From: Burkholderia sp. OK233 | GTDB lineage: Bacteria; Pseudomonadota; Gammaproteobacteria; Burkholderiales; Burkholderiaceae | DNA length: 64,000 nt | Assembly (NCBI RefSeq): GCF_900230185.1 | Contig: NZ_OCSR01000001.1 | Location: forward strand, 868,001-932,000 | Direction of reading: 5' to 3' | Shown: positions 1-11,401 of the stretch, piece by piece | How positions within the stretch are numbered: position 1 is the stretch's first letter | Layout of the letters: the number at the start of each line of letters is the position of its first letter | The notes under the pieces: model-generated | What the model was told of the DNA's origin: nothing | Database searches by the model: none | What the model saw: the letters and a program-made list of their open reading frames with translations, nothing else | Translations under genes and position numbers: made by a program

Positions 1-1305
1 CGGACCGGCAAGGTGCTCGCCACCGACGTGATTTATCCCCACGAGCCGCGCCGCGACTGGGATGGCTCGATTGCGAAACTGGCGCGCATCTGCGCACAGA
101 CGCAGGCTGAGTTGATCAGTATCGGCAACGGCACGGCCTCGCGGGAAACGGACAAGCTTGCGAGCGAACTGATCGCGCGTCATCCGGAGTTCAAGCTGCA
201 GAAGATCGTCGTCTCGGAAGCCGGTGCGTCGGTGTACTCGGCCTCCGAACTCGCGGCGAAGGAATTCCCGGACATGGACGTGTCGCTGCGCGGCGCCGTA
301 TCGATTGCGCGTCGTCTGCAGGATCCGCTCGCGGAACTGGTGAAGATCGAGCCGAAGGCAATCGGCGTCGGCCAGTACCAGCATGACGTGAACCAGCGCG
401 AACTGGCCCGCTCGCTCGACGCGGTGGTCGAGGATTGCGTGAACGCAGTCGGCGTGGACGCCAATACAGCGTCGGTCGCGTTGCTCGCGCGCGTGTCGGG
501 TTTGAACGCGACGCTGGCTCGCAACATCGTCGACTATCGCGATGCAAACGGCCCGTTCCCGTCGCGCGAACATCTGCGCAAGGTGCCGCGTCTGGGCGAC
601 AAGACCTTCGAACAGGCCGCCGGTTTCCTGCGCATCAACAACGGCGAGAACCCGCTCGACCGTTCATCGGTTCACCCGGAAGCGTATCCCGTCGTAGAAC
701 GCATGCTCGCGAAGATTAGCAAGCATGTCGGCGAAGTGCTCGGCAATCGCGACGCGCTGCGTGGCCTCTCGCCGGCGGAATTCGTCGACGAACGTTTCGG
801 CCTGCCGACCGTGCGCGACATTCTGCTGGAACTCGAAAAGCCGGGCCGCGACCCGCGCCCCGAGTTCAAGACCGCCACCTTCCGTGAAGGGGTCGAGAAG
901 GTCAGCGACCTGATGCCGGGCATGGTGCTCGAAGGCGTCGTGACGAACGTGGCGGCCTTCGGTGCGTTCGTCGATATCGGCGTGCATCAGGACGGTCTGG
1001 TGCACGTGTCGGCCATGTCGACGAAGTTCATTAAAGACCCGCACGAAGTGGTCAAGGCCGGCCAGATCGTCAAGGTGAAGGTGCTGGAAGTCGACGTGAA
1101 GCGCCAGCGTATCGCGCTGACCATGCGTCTGGACGACGAGTTCGGCGCGGCAGCCGCGCCGCGCAGCGGTGGCGGCGCCCAGCAGGATCGTGGCGGTTCC
1201 AGCCGTTCGGGCGGCGGTGCACGCGGCGTGCAGCAACAGCGCTCGCGTGAGCCGGAAGCAGGCGGCGCAATGGCCGCCGCATTCGCCAAGCTCAAGCAGA
1301 AGTAA
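1..1305 (+). CDS. tex: Tex-family RNA-binding transcription accessory protein, 3' part
   Basis: The reading frame is open from the first base, so the start lies outside the window. The visible 434 or so residues cover the end of the RNase H-like YqgF domain (early RTGK and YPHEPRRDW), a helix-hairpin-helix region (about nt 440-640, with [14 protein letters not shown]) and a C-terminal S1 RNA-binding domain (about nt 910-1125, with [17 protein letters not shown]). A low-complexity Gly/Ser/Arg tail follows (nt 1140-1305). This order is diagnostic for Tex/YhgF, a nucleic-acid-binding protein implicated in transcription. It is convergent with kup across a shared terminator. Confidence 0.95.
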   Translation, partial: RTGKVLATDVIYPHEPRRDWDGSIAKLARICAQTQAELISIGNGTASRETDKLASELIARHPEFKLQKIVVSEAGASVYSASELAAKEFPDMDVSLRGAVSIARRLQDPLAELVKIEPKAIGVGQYQHDVNQRELARSLDAVVEDCVNAVGVDANTASVALLARVSGLNATLARNIVDYRDANGPFPSREHLRKVPRLGDKTFEQAAGFLRINNGENPLDRSSVHPEAYPVVERMLAKISKHVGEVLGNRDALRGLSPAEFVDERFGLPTVRDILLELEKPGRDPRPEFKTATFREGVEKVSDLMPGMVLEGVVTNVAAFGAFVDIGVHQDGLVHVSAMSTKFIKDPHEVVKAGQIVKVKVLEVDVKRQRIALTMRLDDEFGAAAAPRSGGGAQQDRGGSSRSGGGARGVQQQRSREPEAGGAMAAAFAKLKQK

Positions 1306-1361
1306 GCGGGTTCGTCAGCGCGTGATTCACTCACGCACTGACATTCACGAGGTCGAGCAGC

Positions 1362-1397
1362 AAAAAAAAGCCCACGCAATTGCGTGGGCTTTTTTTT
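1362..1397. terminator. bidirectional rho-independent terminator between tex and kup
   Basis: A perfect 20-nt palindrome (GCCCACGCAA / TTGCGTGGGC, 1370-1389) is flanked by eight A on the left and eight T on the right. It can therefore terminate both tex (plus) and kup (minus). Confidence 0.92.
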
Positions 1398-1457
1398 ATC
1401 TCTATTCGCTGGCCGCGCCTTCGCGTGCAAGGCGCGGTCGAACCTCGGTCCGTCGCG

Positions 1458-3344
1458 TCAAATCTCGATCTTCGTCCCCAACTCCACCACCCGGTTGGCC
1501 GGAATGCTGAAGAAGTCGGTCGGCTTGGCGGCGTTCTGATGCATCCATGCGAACACCCGTTCGCGCCACACCGACATGCCCGGCAACTGCGTCGGCACCA
1601 CCGTTTCGCGAGCCAGGAAGAAGGACGTGTCCATCATCTCGAAGGTCATGTCGTGTGTGCGGCCCACCTCGAGCAGCACCGCCTTCACGTCAGGCGTTTC
1701 GTTGAAACCGTACGCCGCCTTGACGAGGTACAGGCCGCCGTCGAGATCCTTCACCGTCACGCGCTCAGCATCGTTCACGTACGGGATGTCGAGCGTCACG
1801 AAGGTCAGGAAAATAGTGCGCTCGTGCAGCACCTTGTTGTGCTTCAGGTTGTGCAGCAAGCTCACCGGCACGAGCGAATCGCTGCCCGTCAGATAGATCG
1901 CCGTACCCGACACGCGATGCGGCGGGTGCGCGAGCAGGCCTTGCAGGAACGGCATGAGCGGAATACCGTCAGCCGCCGTACGCTCCTTGACGATCAACCG
2001 GCCCTTGAACCAGGTCATCAGCAGGAAGAACAAGAGCGCGCCGATGCCGAGCGGCAGCCAGCCACCTTCCGCAACCTTGAGCAGATTGGCGCCGAAAAAG
2101 CCTAAATCGACCGCCATGAATACGCCGATGATCATCGCCACGAGGAACTTGTTCCAGTTCCACACGTTCACCATGACAACGCAGGCCAGGACCGTGGTGA
2201 TCACCATAGTGGCCGTCACTGCGATACCGTACGCGGCGGCGAGATTATCCGAGCTCTTGAACGCGATCACGATGCACAGAATGATGAACAGCAGCATCCA
2301 GTTCACCACCGGCACATAAATCTGGCCGATCGCAAGTTCCGACGTGTGCAGGATCTTCATACGCGGCACGTAGCCGAGCTGGATCGCCTGGCTCGTCAAC
2401 GAATACGCGCCGGAAATCACCGCCTGCGACGCGATCACGGTCGCCACCGTCGACAGCACCACGAGTGGCAGTAACGCCCAATCCGGCGCCAGCAGGAAGA
2501 ACGGGTTTTCGATCGCCTTCGGGTCATGCATCAGCAGCGCGCCCTGGCCGAAGTAGTTCAGCACGAGCGAAGGCATCACAAGGACGTACCAGGCCATCCG
2601 GATCGGCTTGGCGCCAAAGTGACCCATGTCGGCGTAGAGCGCCTCGGCGCCAGTCAGCACCAGCACGACCGAGCCGAGCACCACGTAAGCCTGCAACACA
2701 TGCGCGGCCATAAAGGTGTATGCGTAATACGGGTTCAGTGCGCGGATCACGTTCGGCGACTGAATGATGTGCCACAGACCCAGCGCGGCGAGCACCAGGA
2801 ACCACACCACCATGATCGGACCGAACAGGCGGCCGACGATGGCCGTGCCGTGCCGCTGAATCCAGAACAGCAGCACGAGAATCACCATGGTGAGCGGCAA
2901 CACCAGATGAGACATATTGGGTGCCGCGATCTCCAGACCTTCGACCGCCGAGATCACCGAAATCGCGGGCGTAATCACCGCATCGCCATAGAACATGCAG
3001 GCACCGAAGATGCCGAGCATCATCAACAATCCGGCCGCTTTCGACTTCTGGTCGAGAGAGCGCAGTGCCAGCGCCATCAGCGCGAGAACACCACCTTCGC
3101 CGTTGTTGTCCGCACGCATCACGAACAATACGTACTTGATGCTGACCACCATCACGATCGCCCAGAACAGCAGCGAGATCACGCCCAGAATTGACTGATC
3201 GGTCAGCGGAATGCCATGTGACGGGCTGAACGCCTCTTTCAGCGAGTACAGCGGGCTCGTGCCGATATCGCCGAATACCACGCCGATCGCGGCAATCGCG
3301 AGGGAAGGCAGGGGCTGTTTGTGCACGTGATTGTTATCTGTCAT
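1458..3344 (-). CDS. kup: Kup-family potassium uptake protein
   Basis: This is a 628-residue low-affinity K+/H+ symporter of the inner membrane. The start is placed at the ATG giving [10 protein letters not shown]. Upstream in-frame codons would add about 39 residues of non-conserved sequence before the Kup signature GDIGTSPLY (residues 25-33). About twelve hydrophobic segments fill the first 450 residues, followed by a soluble C-terminal domain, the usual Kup layout and length. It is a single gene with its own upstream region and ends at the shared terminator with tex. No strong Shine-Dalgarno sequence is visible at the chosen start. Confidence 0.95.
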   Translation of the reverse strand: MTDNNHVHKQPLPSLAIAAIGVVFGDIGTSPLYSLKEAFSPSHGIPLTDQSILGVISLLFWAIVMVVSIKYVLFVMRADNNGEGGVLALMALALRSLDQKSKAAGLLMMLGIFGACMFYGDAVITPAISVISAVEGLEIAAPNMSHLVLPLTMVILVLLFWIQRHGTAIVGRLFGPIMVVWFLVLAALGLWHIIQSPNVIRALNPYYAYTFMAAHVLQAYVVLGSVVLVLTGAEALYADMGHFGAKPIRMAWYVLVMPSLVLNYFGQGALLMHDPKAIENPFFLLAPDWALLPLVVLSTVATVIASQAVISGAYSLTSQAIQLGYVPRMKILHTSELAIGQIYVPVVNWMLLFIILCIVIAFKSSDNLAAAYGIAVTATMVITTVLACVVMVNVWNWNKFLVAMIIGVFMAVDLGFFGANLLKVAEGGWLPLGIGALLFFLLMTWFKGRLIVKERTAADGIPLMPFLQGLLAHPPHRVSGTAIYLTGSDSLVPVSLLHNLKHNKVLHERTIFLTFVTLDIPYVNDAERVTVKDLDGGLYLVKAAYGFNETPDVKAVLLEVGRTHDMTFEMMDTSFFLARETVVPTQLPGMSVWRERVFAWMHQNAAKPTDFFSIPANRVVELGTKIEI

Positions 3345-3647
3345 AGACGCGAGGAAATCCGTTCCCTGAGCGGAAAAAACGACCGCCATTCTAAACTGCC
3401 CGCTTGGCTCCGCCCGGCTTGTTGTGGATACACCACGTGGATGGTCCGCGAAGTGTAGCACTGCGATTTGGGCACGTCTGCTGCGTCAGGAGCTTCGCCG
3501 GCACTGCTGTGAGCATTTTGCGAGACACCGTTCGCACGACACACATTCGACACATACGGCGCACATAAAAAAACGGAGCCCGATCGGACTCCGTTCTGCA
3601 GGCACTGCACTGACTACGGCGCAATTTGCACGGCACCGTAGCACACA
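3345..3647. other. intergenic region upstream of kup
   Basis: This 303-bp stretch separates the kup start from the end of the phosphoribosyltransferase gene. It holds the terminator of the latter (3567-3594) and should hold the kup promoter. I could not pick convincing -35/-10 boxes. An 8-bp palindrome CCACGTGG sits near 3433-3440. Confidence 0.5.
3567..3594 (-). terminator. rho-independent terminator after the purA-phosphoribosyltransferase unit
   Basis: The stem ACGGAGCCC / GGACTCCGT (3573-3594, one mismatch, GATC loop) is followed on the minus strand by a run of seven T, the complement of A 3567-3573. It lies about 53 bp beyond the phosphoribosyltransferase stop. Confidence 0.85.
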
Positions 3648-4220
3648 TCATGTGCCCGACGACTCCTGCTCCTGCTGCATACCGCGTTTGATCCACGCGC
3701 CGAGGTTATGCGGACGAACCGTGTCCCATTCCTCGAACGGCTGGTGAATCCACGGATTGGTAGGCAGATACTGCACATGGTAATCAGGCTTCACTTTCGA
3801 GCAGCCCTTGTACCAGAGTACCGCCGAGCGCACCGCGGTGATCGCCGGATAGCGTTCTTTCAGATGCTGCTGCACGCGTGCCAGCGTCACACCCGAATCG
3901 ACCAGATCGTCGACCAGCAGCACATTGCCGTGCAACTCGCCGCGCGTCATCGTAATGTATTGCGCAATGTCGAGCTCGCCCTGCTCCGTGCCGGCCGCTT
4001 CGCGGTACGAACTGGTGGCGAGAATCGCCAGCGGCAGATCGTAAATACGCGAGAGCTGATCGCCGACGCGCAAACCGCCGCGCGCGAGACACAGAATCTT
4101 GTCGAACTTCCAGCCCGATTCATGCACCTGCAACGCCAGCAGTTCGATCAGCCGGTGATATTCGTCCCAGCCGACCCACAGGTTCTTGTCATCGTTGCGC
4201 GGATCTTTCATGGCAATCAT
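3648..4220 (-). CDS. purine-type phosphoribosyltransferase
   Basis: A type I phosphoribosyltransferase of about 190 residues. The PRPP-binding loop VLLVDDLVDSGVTL is at about residues 100-113 and CLARGGLRVGD is near 44-54. Together with the purA neighbour this suggests guanine, xanthine or hypoxanthine salvage; substrate choice cannot be read from the sequence. The start is set at the ATG preceded by AAGGTG (MIAMKDP). An ATG at 4238 would add six residues and leave only 3 bp to purA. It is probably cotranscribed with purA and ends before a clear terminator. Confidence 0.85.
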   Translation of the reverse strand: MIAMKDPRNDDKNLWVGWDEYHRLIELLALQVHESGWKFDKILCLARGGLRVGDQLSRIYDLPLAILATSSYREAAGTEQGELDIAQYITMTRGELHGNVLLVDDLVDSGVTLARVQQHLKERYPAITAVRSAVLWYKGCSKVKPDYHVQYLPTNPWIHQPFEEWDTVRPHNLGAWIKRGMQQEQESSGT

Positions 4221-4241
4221 GGGTACACCTTGCACCATGGC

Positions 4242-5618
<1,377 letters not shown>

Positions 5619-5789
5619 CTACCTATGTTCGCGGAACCTTCCGAATTTTTCCGTTTCCGCTCAACGGTATGCACGTTATGGTGGGTATAGGGAAAATAGC
5701 GCGGCGAGTAGCCGCGCCGGGTCCGGCGACACTTTGGACGCCTTCTGAAATGCCCTTGGGAGCCCCTCAGGCGGTCTATCGATTCGCGC

Positions 5790-6941
5790 TCAGGAACGGG
5801 GTTCGACGACCCACGCGCCGTTGCGCTCAACCAACACGCGGTCGCAGGCGAATTCGTCCAGATCGTGCTCATGGCCAGGAAGCGCCTGGATCACGACTTC
5901 ACCGGCATCGCGCAGTGCGGCGACGCTCACGCGCAGCGCATCGTCATGCTGCCACGGCGCGAGAATCGCGCTGCTGCGGGCTTCGACGGGCGAAATGCGA
6001 GCGACTTCGCGCAGATCGAGCGAGAAGCCGGTTGCCGCGCGCGCACGGCCGTAGGCCTGGCCGACGTGGTCGTACCGGCCGCCGCGCGCAACCGCGTTCG
6101 GCACGCCGTCCACGTACGCCGAGAACATCACACCGCTGTGGTACGCGTAGCCGCGCAAATCGGCCAGGTCGATCATCACTTCGGCGCCGTCTACCTGGCT
6201 CGCGAGGAATGCGAGGTCGTCGAGCGCGCGGGCGATAGCCGGTGCGTTCGGCAAGCGTGCACGGGCTTCGTCGAGTACCGATGCGTCGCCGTAGAGCGTG
6301 GGGAGCGAGCGCAGTGCGTCTCGCGTGACCGGTGTGAGATTGGCCGTCAGTTCGACGAGGCGCGGCACGTCCTTGCCGGCCAAAGCGTCGTAGAGCGATT
6401 GACCCAGCTCCGCAGCAGCAGGCTCTGCTTCGATCAGCGCCGCGAGCACGCCGGCATGACACAAATCGAGCCGCACTTTCGCGAGGCCGGCCAGACGCAG
6501 CGCGTCGAGCATCAACTGCTGGATTTCCAGGTCCGCTTCGAGACCGGCGTGACCGTAGATTTCCGCGCCGATCTGGATCTGCTCACGCGTGGCGTGCAGG
6601 CCGCGCGGACGCGTATGCGCCACATTGCCCGCATAGCAAAGACGCGTCACGCCCTGGCGATTCAGCAGGTGCGCGTCGATACGCGCAACCTGCGGCGTAA
6701 TGTCGGCACGCAGACCGAGCGTACGCCCGGACATCTGGTCGACGAGCTTGAACGTGCGCAGATTCAGATCGTGCCCGCCGCCGGTGAGCAGCGACTCGAT
6801 GTACTCGAGCAGCGGCGGCATCACCATCTCGTAGCCGTACGAGCGGAAACGGTCCAGCAAATGGCGCCGCAACTCTTCGATCTTGCGGGCTTCCGACGGC
6901 AGCACGTCGGCGATATTCTCGGGAAGTAACCAGGTCGACAT
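5790..6941 (-). CDS. hisZ: ATP phosphoribosyltransferase regulatory subunit
   Basis: HisZ is a catalytically inactive histidyl-tRNA-synthetase paralogue that associates with short-form HisG and confers histidine feedback on the first step of histidine synthesis. The 383-residue protein has the class II synthetase-like core ([28 protein letters not shown], then RLCYAGNV) but is shorter than HisS encoded at 15093-16433. The start [15 protein letters not shown] has AGGA about 8 nt upstream. hisG is not in this window. Its place between yjeT and purA differs from enterics, which lack hisZ. Confidence 0.93.
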   Translation of the reverse strand: MSTWLLPENIADVLPSEARKIEELRRHLLDRFRSYGYEMVMPPLLEYIESLLTGGGHDLNLRTFKLVDQMSGRTLGLRADITPQVARIDAHLLNRQGVTRLCYAGNVAHTRPRGLHATREQIQIGAEIYGHAGLEADLEIQQLMLDALRLAGLAKVRLDLCHAGVLAALIEAEPAAAELGQSLYDALAGKDVPRLVELTANLTPVTRDALRSLPTLYGDASVLDEARARLPNAPAIARALDDLAFLASQVDGAEVMIDLADLRGYAYHSGVMFSAYVDGVPNAVARGGRYDHVGQAYGRARAATGFSLDLREVARISPVEARSSAILAPWQHDDALRVSVAALRDAGEVVIQALPGHEHDLDEFACDRVLVERNGAWVVEPRS

Positions 6942-7191
6942 CGATACAGTCCTACGACGTTGAACACGGCGGCTGGGTGCGCCGGTAAGTGTGTGTGAAT
7001 GGCGGGCGACGGCTCTATTCTGGCGGCTGTCGCGGGTATCGGAACGGCCCTTCGCGGCCCTTCGTAGCCCTTTGGCCCCTTTAGCCAGATTCCCGGCCGG
7101 CGCCGCAGAACGCTCGCAGCTGTCACGCCACTGATGCCTCGCATAGGGGGACCAATGCAACGGCGCGTAACGGTGGCGCTATGCGGCGCCT

Positions 7192-7383
7192 TCAGGTCAC
7201 GATAAACAGCAGGATCAACCCGAGCACCATGACGACCAGCCCGCCGACGCGAATCTGATGCGGGGGCCGTTCCGCTATTTTACGGAACGTGTCGCGCCAG
7301 GCGCTCGGAAAAACGAAGGGAAACATCCCTTCGATAATCAGCATCAATGCGATCGCGAGCAGTAACGAGCCGGCTATGTCCAT
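7192..7383 (-). CDS. yjeT: YjeT-like DUF2065 small membrane protein
   Basis: A 63-residue protein with two predicted membrane helices: LLLAIALMLIIEGMFPFV at the N-terminus and VGGLVVMVLGLILLFIV at the C-terminus, with a short basic loop between. This matches DUF2065/YjeT, whose gene follows hflC and precedes purA in E. coli. The molecular role is unknown. It starts 44 bp after the hflC stop, so it is probably in the hfq-hflXKC operon. Confidence 0.88.
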   Translation of the reverse strand: MDIAGSLLLAIALMLIIEGMFPFVFPSAWRDTFRKIAERPPHQIRVGGLVVMVLGLILLFIVT

Positions 7384-7427
7384 GCGAATGAAGGGGCCGC
7401 GATGCGGATGCCGCGGCCTTCCGGTTA

Positions 7428-8330
7428 TCAGTGTTTGCGCGGTGCCGCGGGAGCGTCCGGGGCACCGCCGCCGGTCGGGCTACGCATGAAGCGGAAGAAC
7501 TCGCTGCTCGGGTCGACCACGATCACGTCGCCTGGCTTGAAGGTATTCTTGTACGCCTGCATGCTTTGATAAAACTGGTAGAACTGCGGGTCGCTGCCAT
7601 ATGCCTCGGCCGCGATTTCCGCTGCCTTGGCATCGCCCTCGCCCTTGATGGTCTGGGCCTGACGATAGCCATCCGCGAGAATCGCCTGTTGCTGGCTGAC
7701 GGCATCCGCCTTGATCTGGTCAGCTTCGGCCGTGCCCTTCGCACGTTCGTCGGCCGCAGCCTGCTCGCGTGCCGCGATCATCCGCTTGTAGACCGAGTCG
7801 GCCATCGCCGCAGGGAAATCGACGCGCGTAAGTTGCACGTCGAGCACCGAAACGCCCAGCGATGCCGCGGCTTTGCTCATCGTGCCGCGTGCTTCGTCCG
7901 CGACGGCTTGTTGCTTCGCCAGCGCATCAGTCAGCGTGACCTTGCCGAACGCGTCGCCGAGCGCGCTACGCGACAGCAGCGCCAGCCGGTCCGCCAGACT
8001 TTGTACGTCGCCCCGGGTTTCGGCGAGCAGTTTCAGCGGATCGGTTACGCGGTATTTGACGACCGGGTTGGCCAGCAGGTCGGTTTTGTCCGACGTGACA
8101 TAACGGTCTTCATCCGGCGCGTCGAGCGACTGGATGCGGTTATCGACCAGCGTGACCGTTTGCAACGGCGGCGGCAGCTTCACGTGCAGGCCCGGGCCAA
8201 GCAATTCGGGCGCGGTGTCGCCATGCGAGGACAGTACAGCCATATGCCGCTGGTCGACCACGAATACCATCGACGATGCGGCAAACAGCACGATGACGAC
8301 GGCAACGACGAGCGCAATGATCTTGTTCAT
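7428..8330 (-). CDS. hflC: HflC, FtsH protease modulator
   Basis: A 300-residue SPFH/band-7 protein with an N-terminal membrane anchor (residues 4-22) and a periplasmic SPFH domain starting FVVDQRHMAVL. A coiled-coil stretch rich in Ala, Glu and Gln follows (about 170-245), then a short tail. HflC assembles with HflK around the FtsH protease and modulates degradation of membrane proteins. It starts 12 bp after the hflK stop, which indicates translational coupling. Confidence 0.96.
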   Translation of the reverse strand: MNKIIALVVAVVIVLFAASSMVFVVDQRHMAVLSSHGDTAPELLGPGLHVKLPPPLQTVTLVDNRIQSLDAPDEDRYVTSDKTDLLANPVVKYRVTDPLKLLAETRGDVQSLADRLALLSRSALGDAFGKVTLTDALAKQQAVADEARGTMSKAAASLGVSVLDVQLTRVDFPAAMADSVYKRMIAAREQAAADERAKGTAEADQIKADAVSQQQAILADGYRQAQTIKGEGDAKAAEIAAEAYGSDPQFYQFYQSMQAYKNTFKPGDVIVVDPSSEFFRFMRSPTGGGAPDAPAAPRKH

Positions 8331-8342
8331 GGTGTGCGCTCC

Positions 8343-9716
8343 TTATTGAACGTCGTCTTCGCGCATACGGCTGCGGAAGGAGTCGCGTGAACGCAGAGCG
8401 TCGCTGCTGGCAGCGGCCTGACTGGCAGGCGTCGCAACCGCGGCGGGAGCGGAAGCAGCAGCAGCCGGTGCGGTAGCACTGCTCGCGGCTTGCGGCACGG
8501 CAGCGCCCGACGCAACGGCAGCGCCGGAAGCGGCCGCAGCAGCGTCGGCTACGCGCTGGCGAGTCTGCTCGACCAGCTTGTCGAGCGGCAGATACAACAC
8601 GTTGTTGCCGCTCTTGCTGTCCACAAACACCTTGGTCGTATTCGAATAGATCTGCTGCATGGTTTCCAGGTACATGCGCTCGCGAATCACGGCGGGCGCT
8701 TTCGAGTACTGCGCGTAGACCTGCTTGAAGCGCTCGGCATCGCCTTGCGCCTGGGTCACCGTCTTGTCGCTATACGTTTTCGCTTCGCCGACCTGGCGCG
8801 CCACATCCGCTTGCGCGCGCGGCAGCAGCTCCGCTGCATAGGCCTGCGCGTCGCGTTTGGCGCGTTCGTTGTCCTGACGCACCTTTGCGGCATCGTCGAA
8901 AGCGGCCTGCACCTGGTCAGGCACCTGCACGCCCTGGATCGTCACACCGGTCACGGCGAGGCCGGACTGGTATTCATCCAGGGATTGCTGAATCGACGCC
9001 ATCAGTTGCTGGCGAATTGTTTCGCGATCCTGATAGAGGATGTCGTTGGTGCTGCGCGCACCGACGATGCTGCGCACTGCCGCCTGCGCGGCCTGCATCA
9101 CACTCTGATCGGGATCGACGCTGCGGAAGAGATAGTCGGTCGGCTTGCTTACCTGGTACTGCACGGCAAAGCGCACGTCGACGATATCGGCGTCGTGCGT
9201 GAGCATCGACGCATCTTTCACGTTGGCGAGATGCACCACGTTGTTACGGCCGATCTCCACCTGGCGGATCTGGCCGATGTTGACGAGTTCGTGCGCTTCG
9301 AATGGATAGGGCAGGCGCCAATGCACACCCTGCCCCGCGGTGTAGCGATACTTGCCGAACTGCATCACGACGCCGGCCTGGCCATCTTGCACGACGAACA
9401 CGCCGCTGCCGAGATAGATCGCAATCAATACGCCGATCACGATGCCCACGCCAATGCGCGCGCCGCGACCGTTGTCCTGACGGCCGCCGCCCGTGCCGCC
9501 ACCCTTGCGGCCGAACACCCGGCTCAAACGGCGGTTGAAATCGCGCCACATCTCGTCGAGATCGGGTGGGCCTTCACCGTCCTTGGCCGGCGGCCGCTTG
9601 GGTTCGTTGGGTCGTTGGCGTTCGCCATTGCCGTCGCCCCGGCCCCAGCGCGGATCGTTCAGTGAAAGCATGGCGCGCATGCGCAGCCAGATACTCCGCT
9701 CGTTGTAATCGTTCAC
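8343..9716 (-). CDS. hflK: HflK, FtsH protease modulator
   Basis: The 457-residue partner of HflC. A Gly/Pro/Arg-rich cytosolic N-terminus (1-86) precedes one membrane helix (about 87-109), an SPFH domain (VVQDGQAGVVMQFGKY), a coiled coil, and a low-complexity Ala/Ser tail (about 390-450). An alternative start at 9671 (MLSLNDPRWGRG) would drop 15 residues and cannot be excluded. It lies 49 bp after hflX. Confidence 0.95.
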   Translation of the reverse strand: MNDYNERSIWLRMRAMLSLNDPRWGRGDGNGERQRPNEPKRPPAKDGEGPPDLDEMWRDFNRRLSRVFGRKGGGTGGGRQDNGRGARIGVGIVIGVLIAIYLGSGVFVVQDGQAGVVMQFGKYRYTAGQGVHWRLPYPFEAHELVNIGQIRQVEIGRNNVVHLANVKDASMLTHDADIVDVRFAVQYQVSKPTDYLFRSVDPDQSVMQAAQAAVRSIVGARSTNDILYQDRETIRQQLMASIQQSLDEYQSGLAVTGVTIQGVQVPDQVQAAFDDAAKVRQDNERAKRDAQAYAAELLPRAQADVARQVGEAKTYSDKTVTQAQGDAERFKQVYAQYSKAPAVIRERMYLETMQQIYSNTTKVFVDSKSGNNVLYLPLDKLVEQTRQRVADAAAAASGAAVASGAAVPQAASSATAPAAAASAPAAVATPASQAAASSDALRSRDSFRSRMREDDVQ

Positions 9717-9765
9717 CTGTGTTCGTTCACCAGAGTAGACAGCGGGTCAGTGCAATTGGAGCGGG

Positions 9766-10980
9766 TCAGTGCCCGAGTTCTGAGACCTTGCGGTCCTCGC
9801 GTGGTGCTGCCGACCGGTCTTCTTCCGACAGATCGACCAGCGGATCGGAGAGAGGTTCGGCAGTAGCGATTTCAGCGATGGCAGCGCGCAATGTATCCAG
9901 CCCTTGCCCCGTGCGCGCGCTCAAAAAGACGCGCGAAATATTACCATACTCATCCCGCTCGACCGCGTCGCCACGGGCCGCCAACTCCGGCACGGCGTCG
10001 ATCTTGTTGAACACCAGCACCTGACGGATCGTATCCGCACCAATAGCGTGCAACACCTCGTTCACCTGATCGATCTGATCGAGCCGCACGGCGCTCGACG
10101 CGTCGACCACATGCAGCAGCAGGTCGGCGTGGATGGTTTCTTCGAGCGTGGCGCGGAAAGCCGCCACCAGTTGGTGAGGCAATTCACGGATGAAACCGAC
10201 CGTGTCGGATACCACCACCTGGCCGGCTTCGTCGCCGAGATAGACACGGCGGGACGTGGTATCCAGCGTGGCGAACAGCTGGTCGGCGGCGTACGCCTGG
10301 GCCTTCGTCAACGCATTGAACAGTGTGGATTTGCCCGCGTTCGTATAGCCGACGAGTGACACAGACATCGTCTGATTGCGGCTGCGTGCGCGGCGCTGCG
10401 TGCCGTGCTGACGGCGCAGCTTTTCGAGCTTGGTCTTCAGCGCCTTGATGCGCTCGCCGATCAAACGGCGGTCGGTCTCGAGCTGCGTTTCGCCAGGGCC
10501 GCGCAAACCAATACCGCCTTTCTGGCGTTCAAGGTGGGTCCATGCGCGGATTAGCCGCGTGGATAAGTACTGCAACTGCGCGAGCTCCACCTGCAGCTTG
10601 CCTTCATGGCTGCGGGCGCGTTGCGCAAAAATATCGAGGATAAGGCTGGTGCGATCGATCACGCGGCGGTTAAGCGCCTGCTCCAGATTGCGCTGCTGCG
10701 CAGGTGCCAGAGCGTGATTGAAAATGACGAGTTCGATGTCGTTCGCCTCACAGGCAAGACGCAATTCTTCGGCCTTGCCGCTGCCGACAAACATCTTGGC
10801 ATCGGGACTGGACCGGCGCCCCGTGAGGGTGACTAAGGGATTCGCGCCCGCGCTTTGCGCGAGCAGGCTGAGTTCTTCCAGGCTGGCTTCGAAATCGATC
10901 TTACCGAAGTCGATGCCGACAAGCGCTGCATTGATCAAATTGGAGGGTATCAAAATGAGGCGGCCGGGAGTAATCGCCAA
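9766..10980 (-). CDS. hflX: HflX ribosome-associated GTPase
   Basis: HflX is a GTPase that binds 50S subunits and splits stalled or stressed ribosomes. The N-terminal glycine-rich region includes GGIGLRGPGETQLETDRR (155-172). The G domain has G1 GYTNAGKST (211-219), G3 DTVGF (259-263) and NKID further on. No ATG fits the conserved N-terminus. The frame opens with TTG at 10980 (MAITPGRL), with another in-frame TTG just before INAALVGIDFGK. Neither has a good Shine-Dalgarno sequence. It follows hfq by 31 bp, the same order as in E. coli. Confidence 0.93.
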   Translation of the reverse strand: MAITPGRLILIPSNLINAALVGIDFGKIDFEASLEELSLLAQSAGANPLVTLTGRRSSPDAKMFVGSGKAEELRLACEANDIELVIFNHALAPAQQRNLEQALNRRVIDRTSLILDIFAQRARSHEGKLQVELAQLQYLSTRLIRAWTHLERQKGGIGLRGPGETQLETDRRLIGERIKALKTKLEKLRRQHGTQRRARSRNQTMSVSLVGYTNAGKSTLFNALTKAQAYAADQLFATLDTTSRRVYLGDEAGQVVVSDTVGFIRELPHQLVAAFRATLEETIHADLLLHVVDASSAVRLDQIDQVNEVLHAIGADTIRQVLVFNKIDAVPELAARGDAVERDEYGNISRVFLSARTGQGLDTLRAAIAEIATAEPLSDPLVDLSEEDRSAAPREDRKVSELGH

Positions 10981-11011
10981 CGGGCGACGCTACGCCGGCC
11001 GCGGACGGGGG

Positions 11012-11248
11012 TTAGGACTGTTCGGAATCCGGGTGGAAATTCACCGGACGGGCAGGCACGACAGTAGAAATTGCGTGCTTGTAGACCATCTGGGTGACCG
11101 TATTCCGGAGCAACACGACGTACTGGTCGAACGATTCGATGTTCCCTTGAAGCTTGATGCCGTTGACCAAGTAGATCGACACCGGCACATGCTCTTTACG
11201 CAGTGCGTTCAAAAACGGGTCTTGTAACAATTGCCCTTTGTTGCTCAT
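11012..11248 (-). CDS. hfq: Hfq RNA chaperone
   Basis: A 78-residue Sm-like protein that forms hexamers, pairs small RNAs with mRNAs and binds poly-A. The Sm1 core ([20 protein letters not shown]) and the Sm2 motif YKHAIS (56-61) are intact, as are Gln8 and Phe/Tyr residues of the proximal site. The ATG at 11248 is preceded by GGAG 7 nt upstream, which decides against a longer in-frame start at 11314. A TATAGT hexamer at 11322-11327 (minus) is a possible -10 element. Confidence 0.97.
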   Translation of the reverse strand: MSNKGQLLQDPFLNALRKEHVPVSIYLVNGIKLQGNIESFDQYVVLLRNTVTQMVYKHAISTVVPARPVNFHPDSEQS

Positions 11249-11401
11249 AGCAAACTCCGTATTTTTTTGCAGGTTGACTGAATTGACGACGAAGAAAAAG
11301 AGATCCGCCGTCAACCGCTACACTATAGCCGATTTTCATTTTTGCGCGAGAGGCCTGGCCTCGCGACCAAACCCAGCACACACGCGGGTTTCAGCCTGGG
11401 T

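Noticed and set aside
7046..7080. Repeated GGCCCTTCG-like segments between hisZ and yjeT
   Set aside because: Three short degenerate copies in a noncoding gap; too weak to call a functional repeat.
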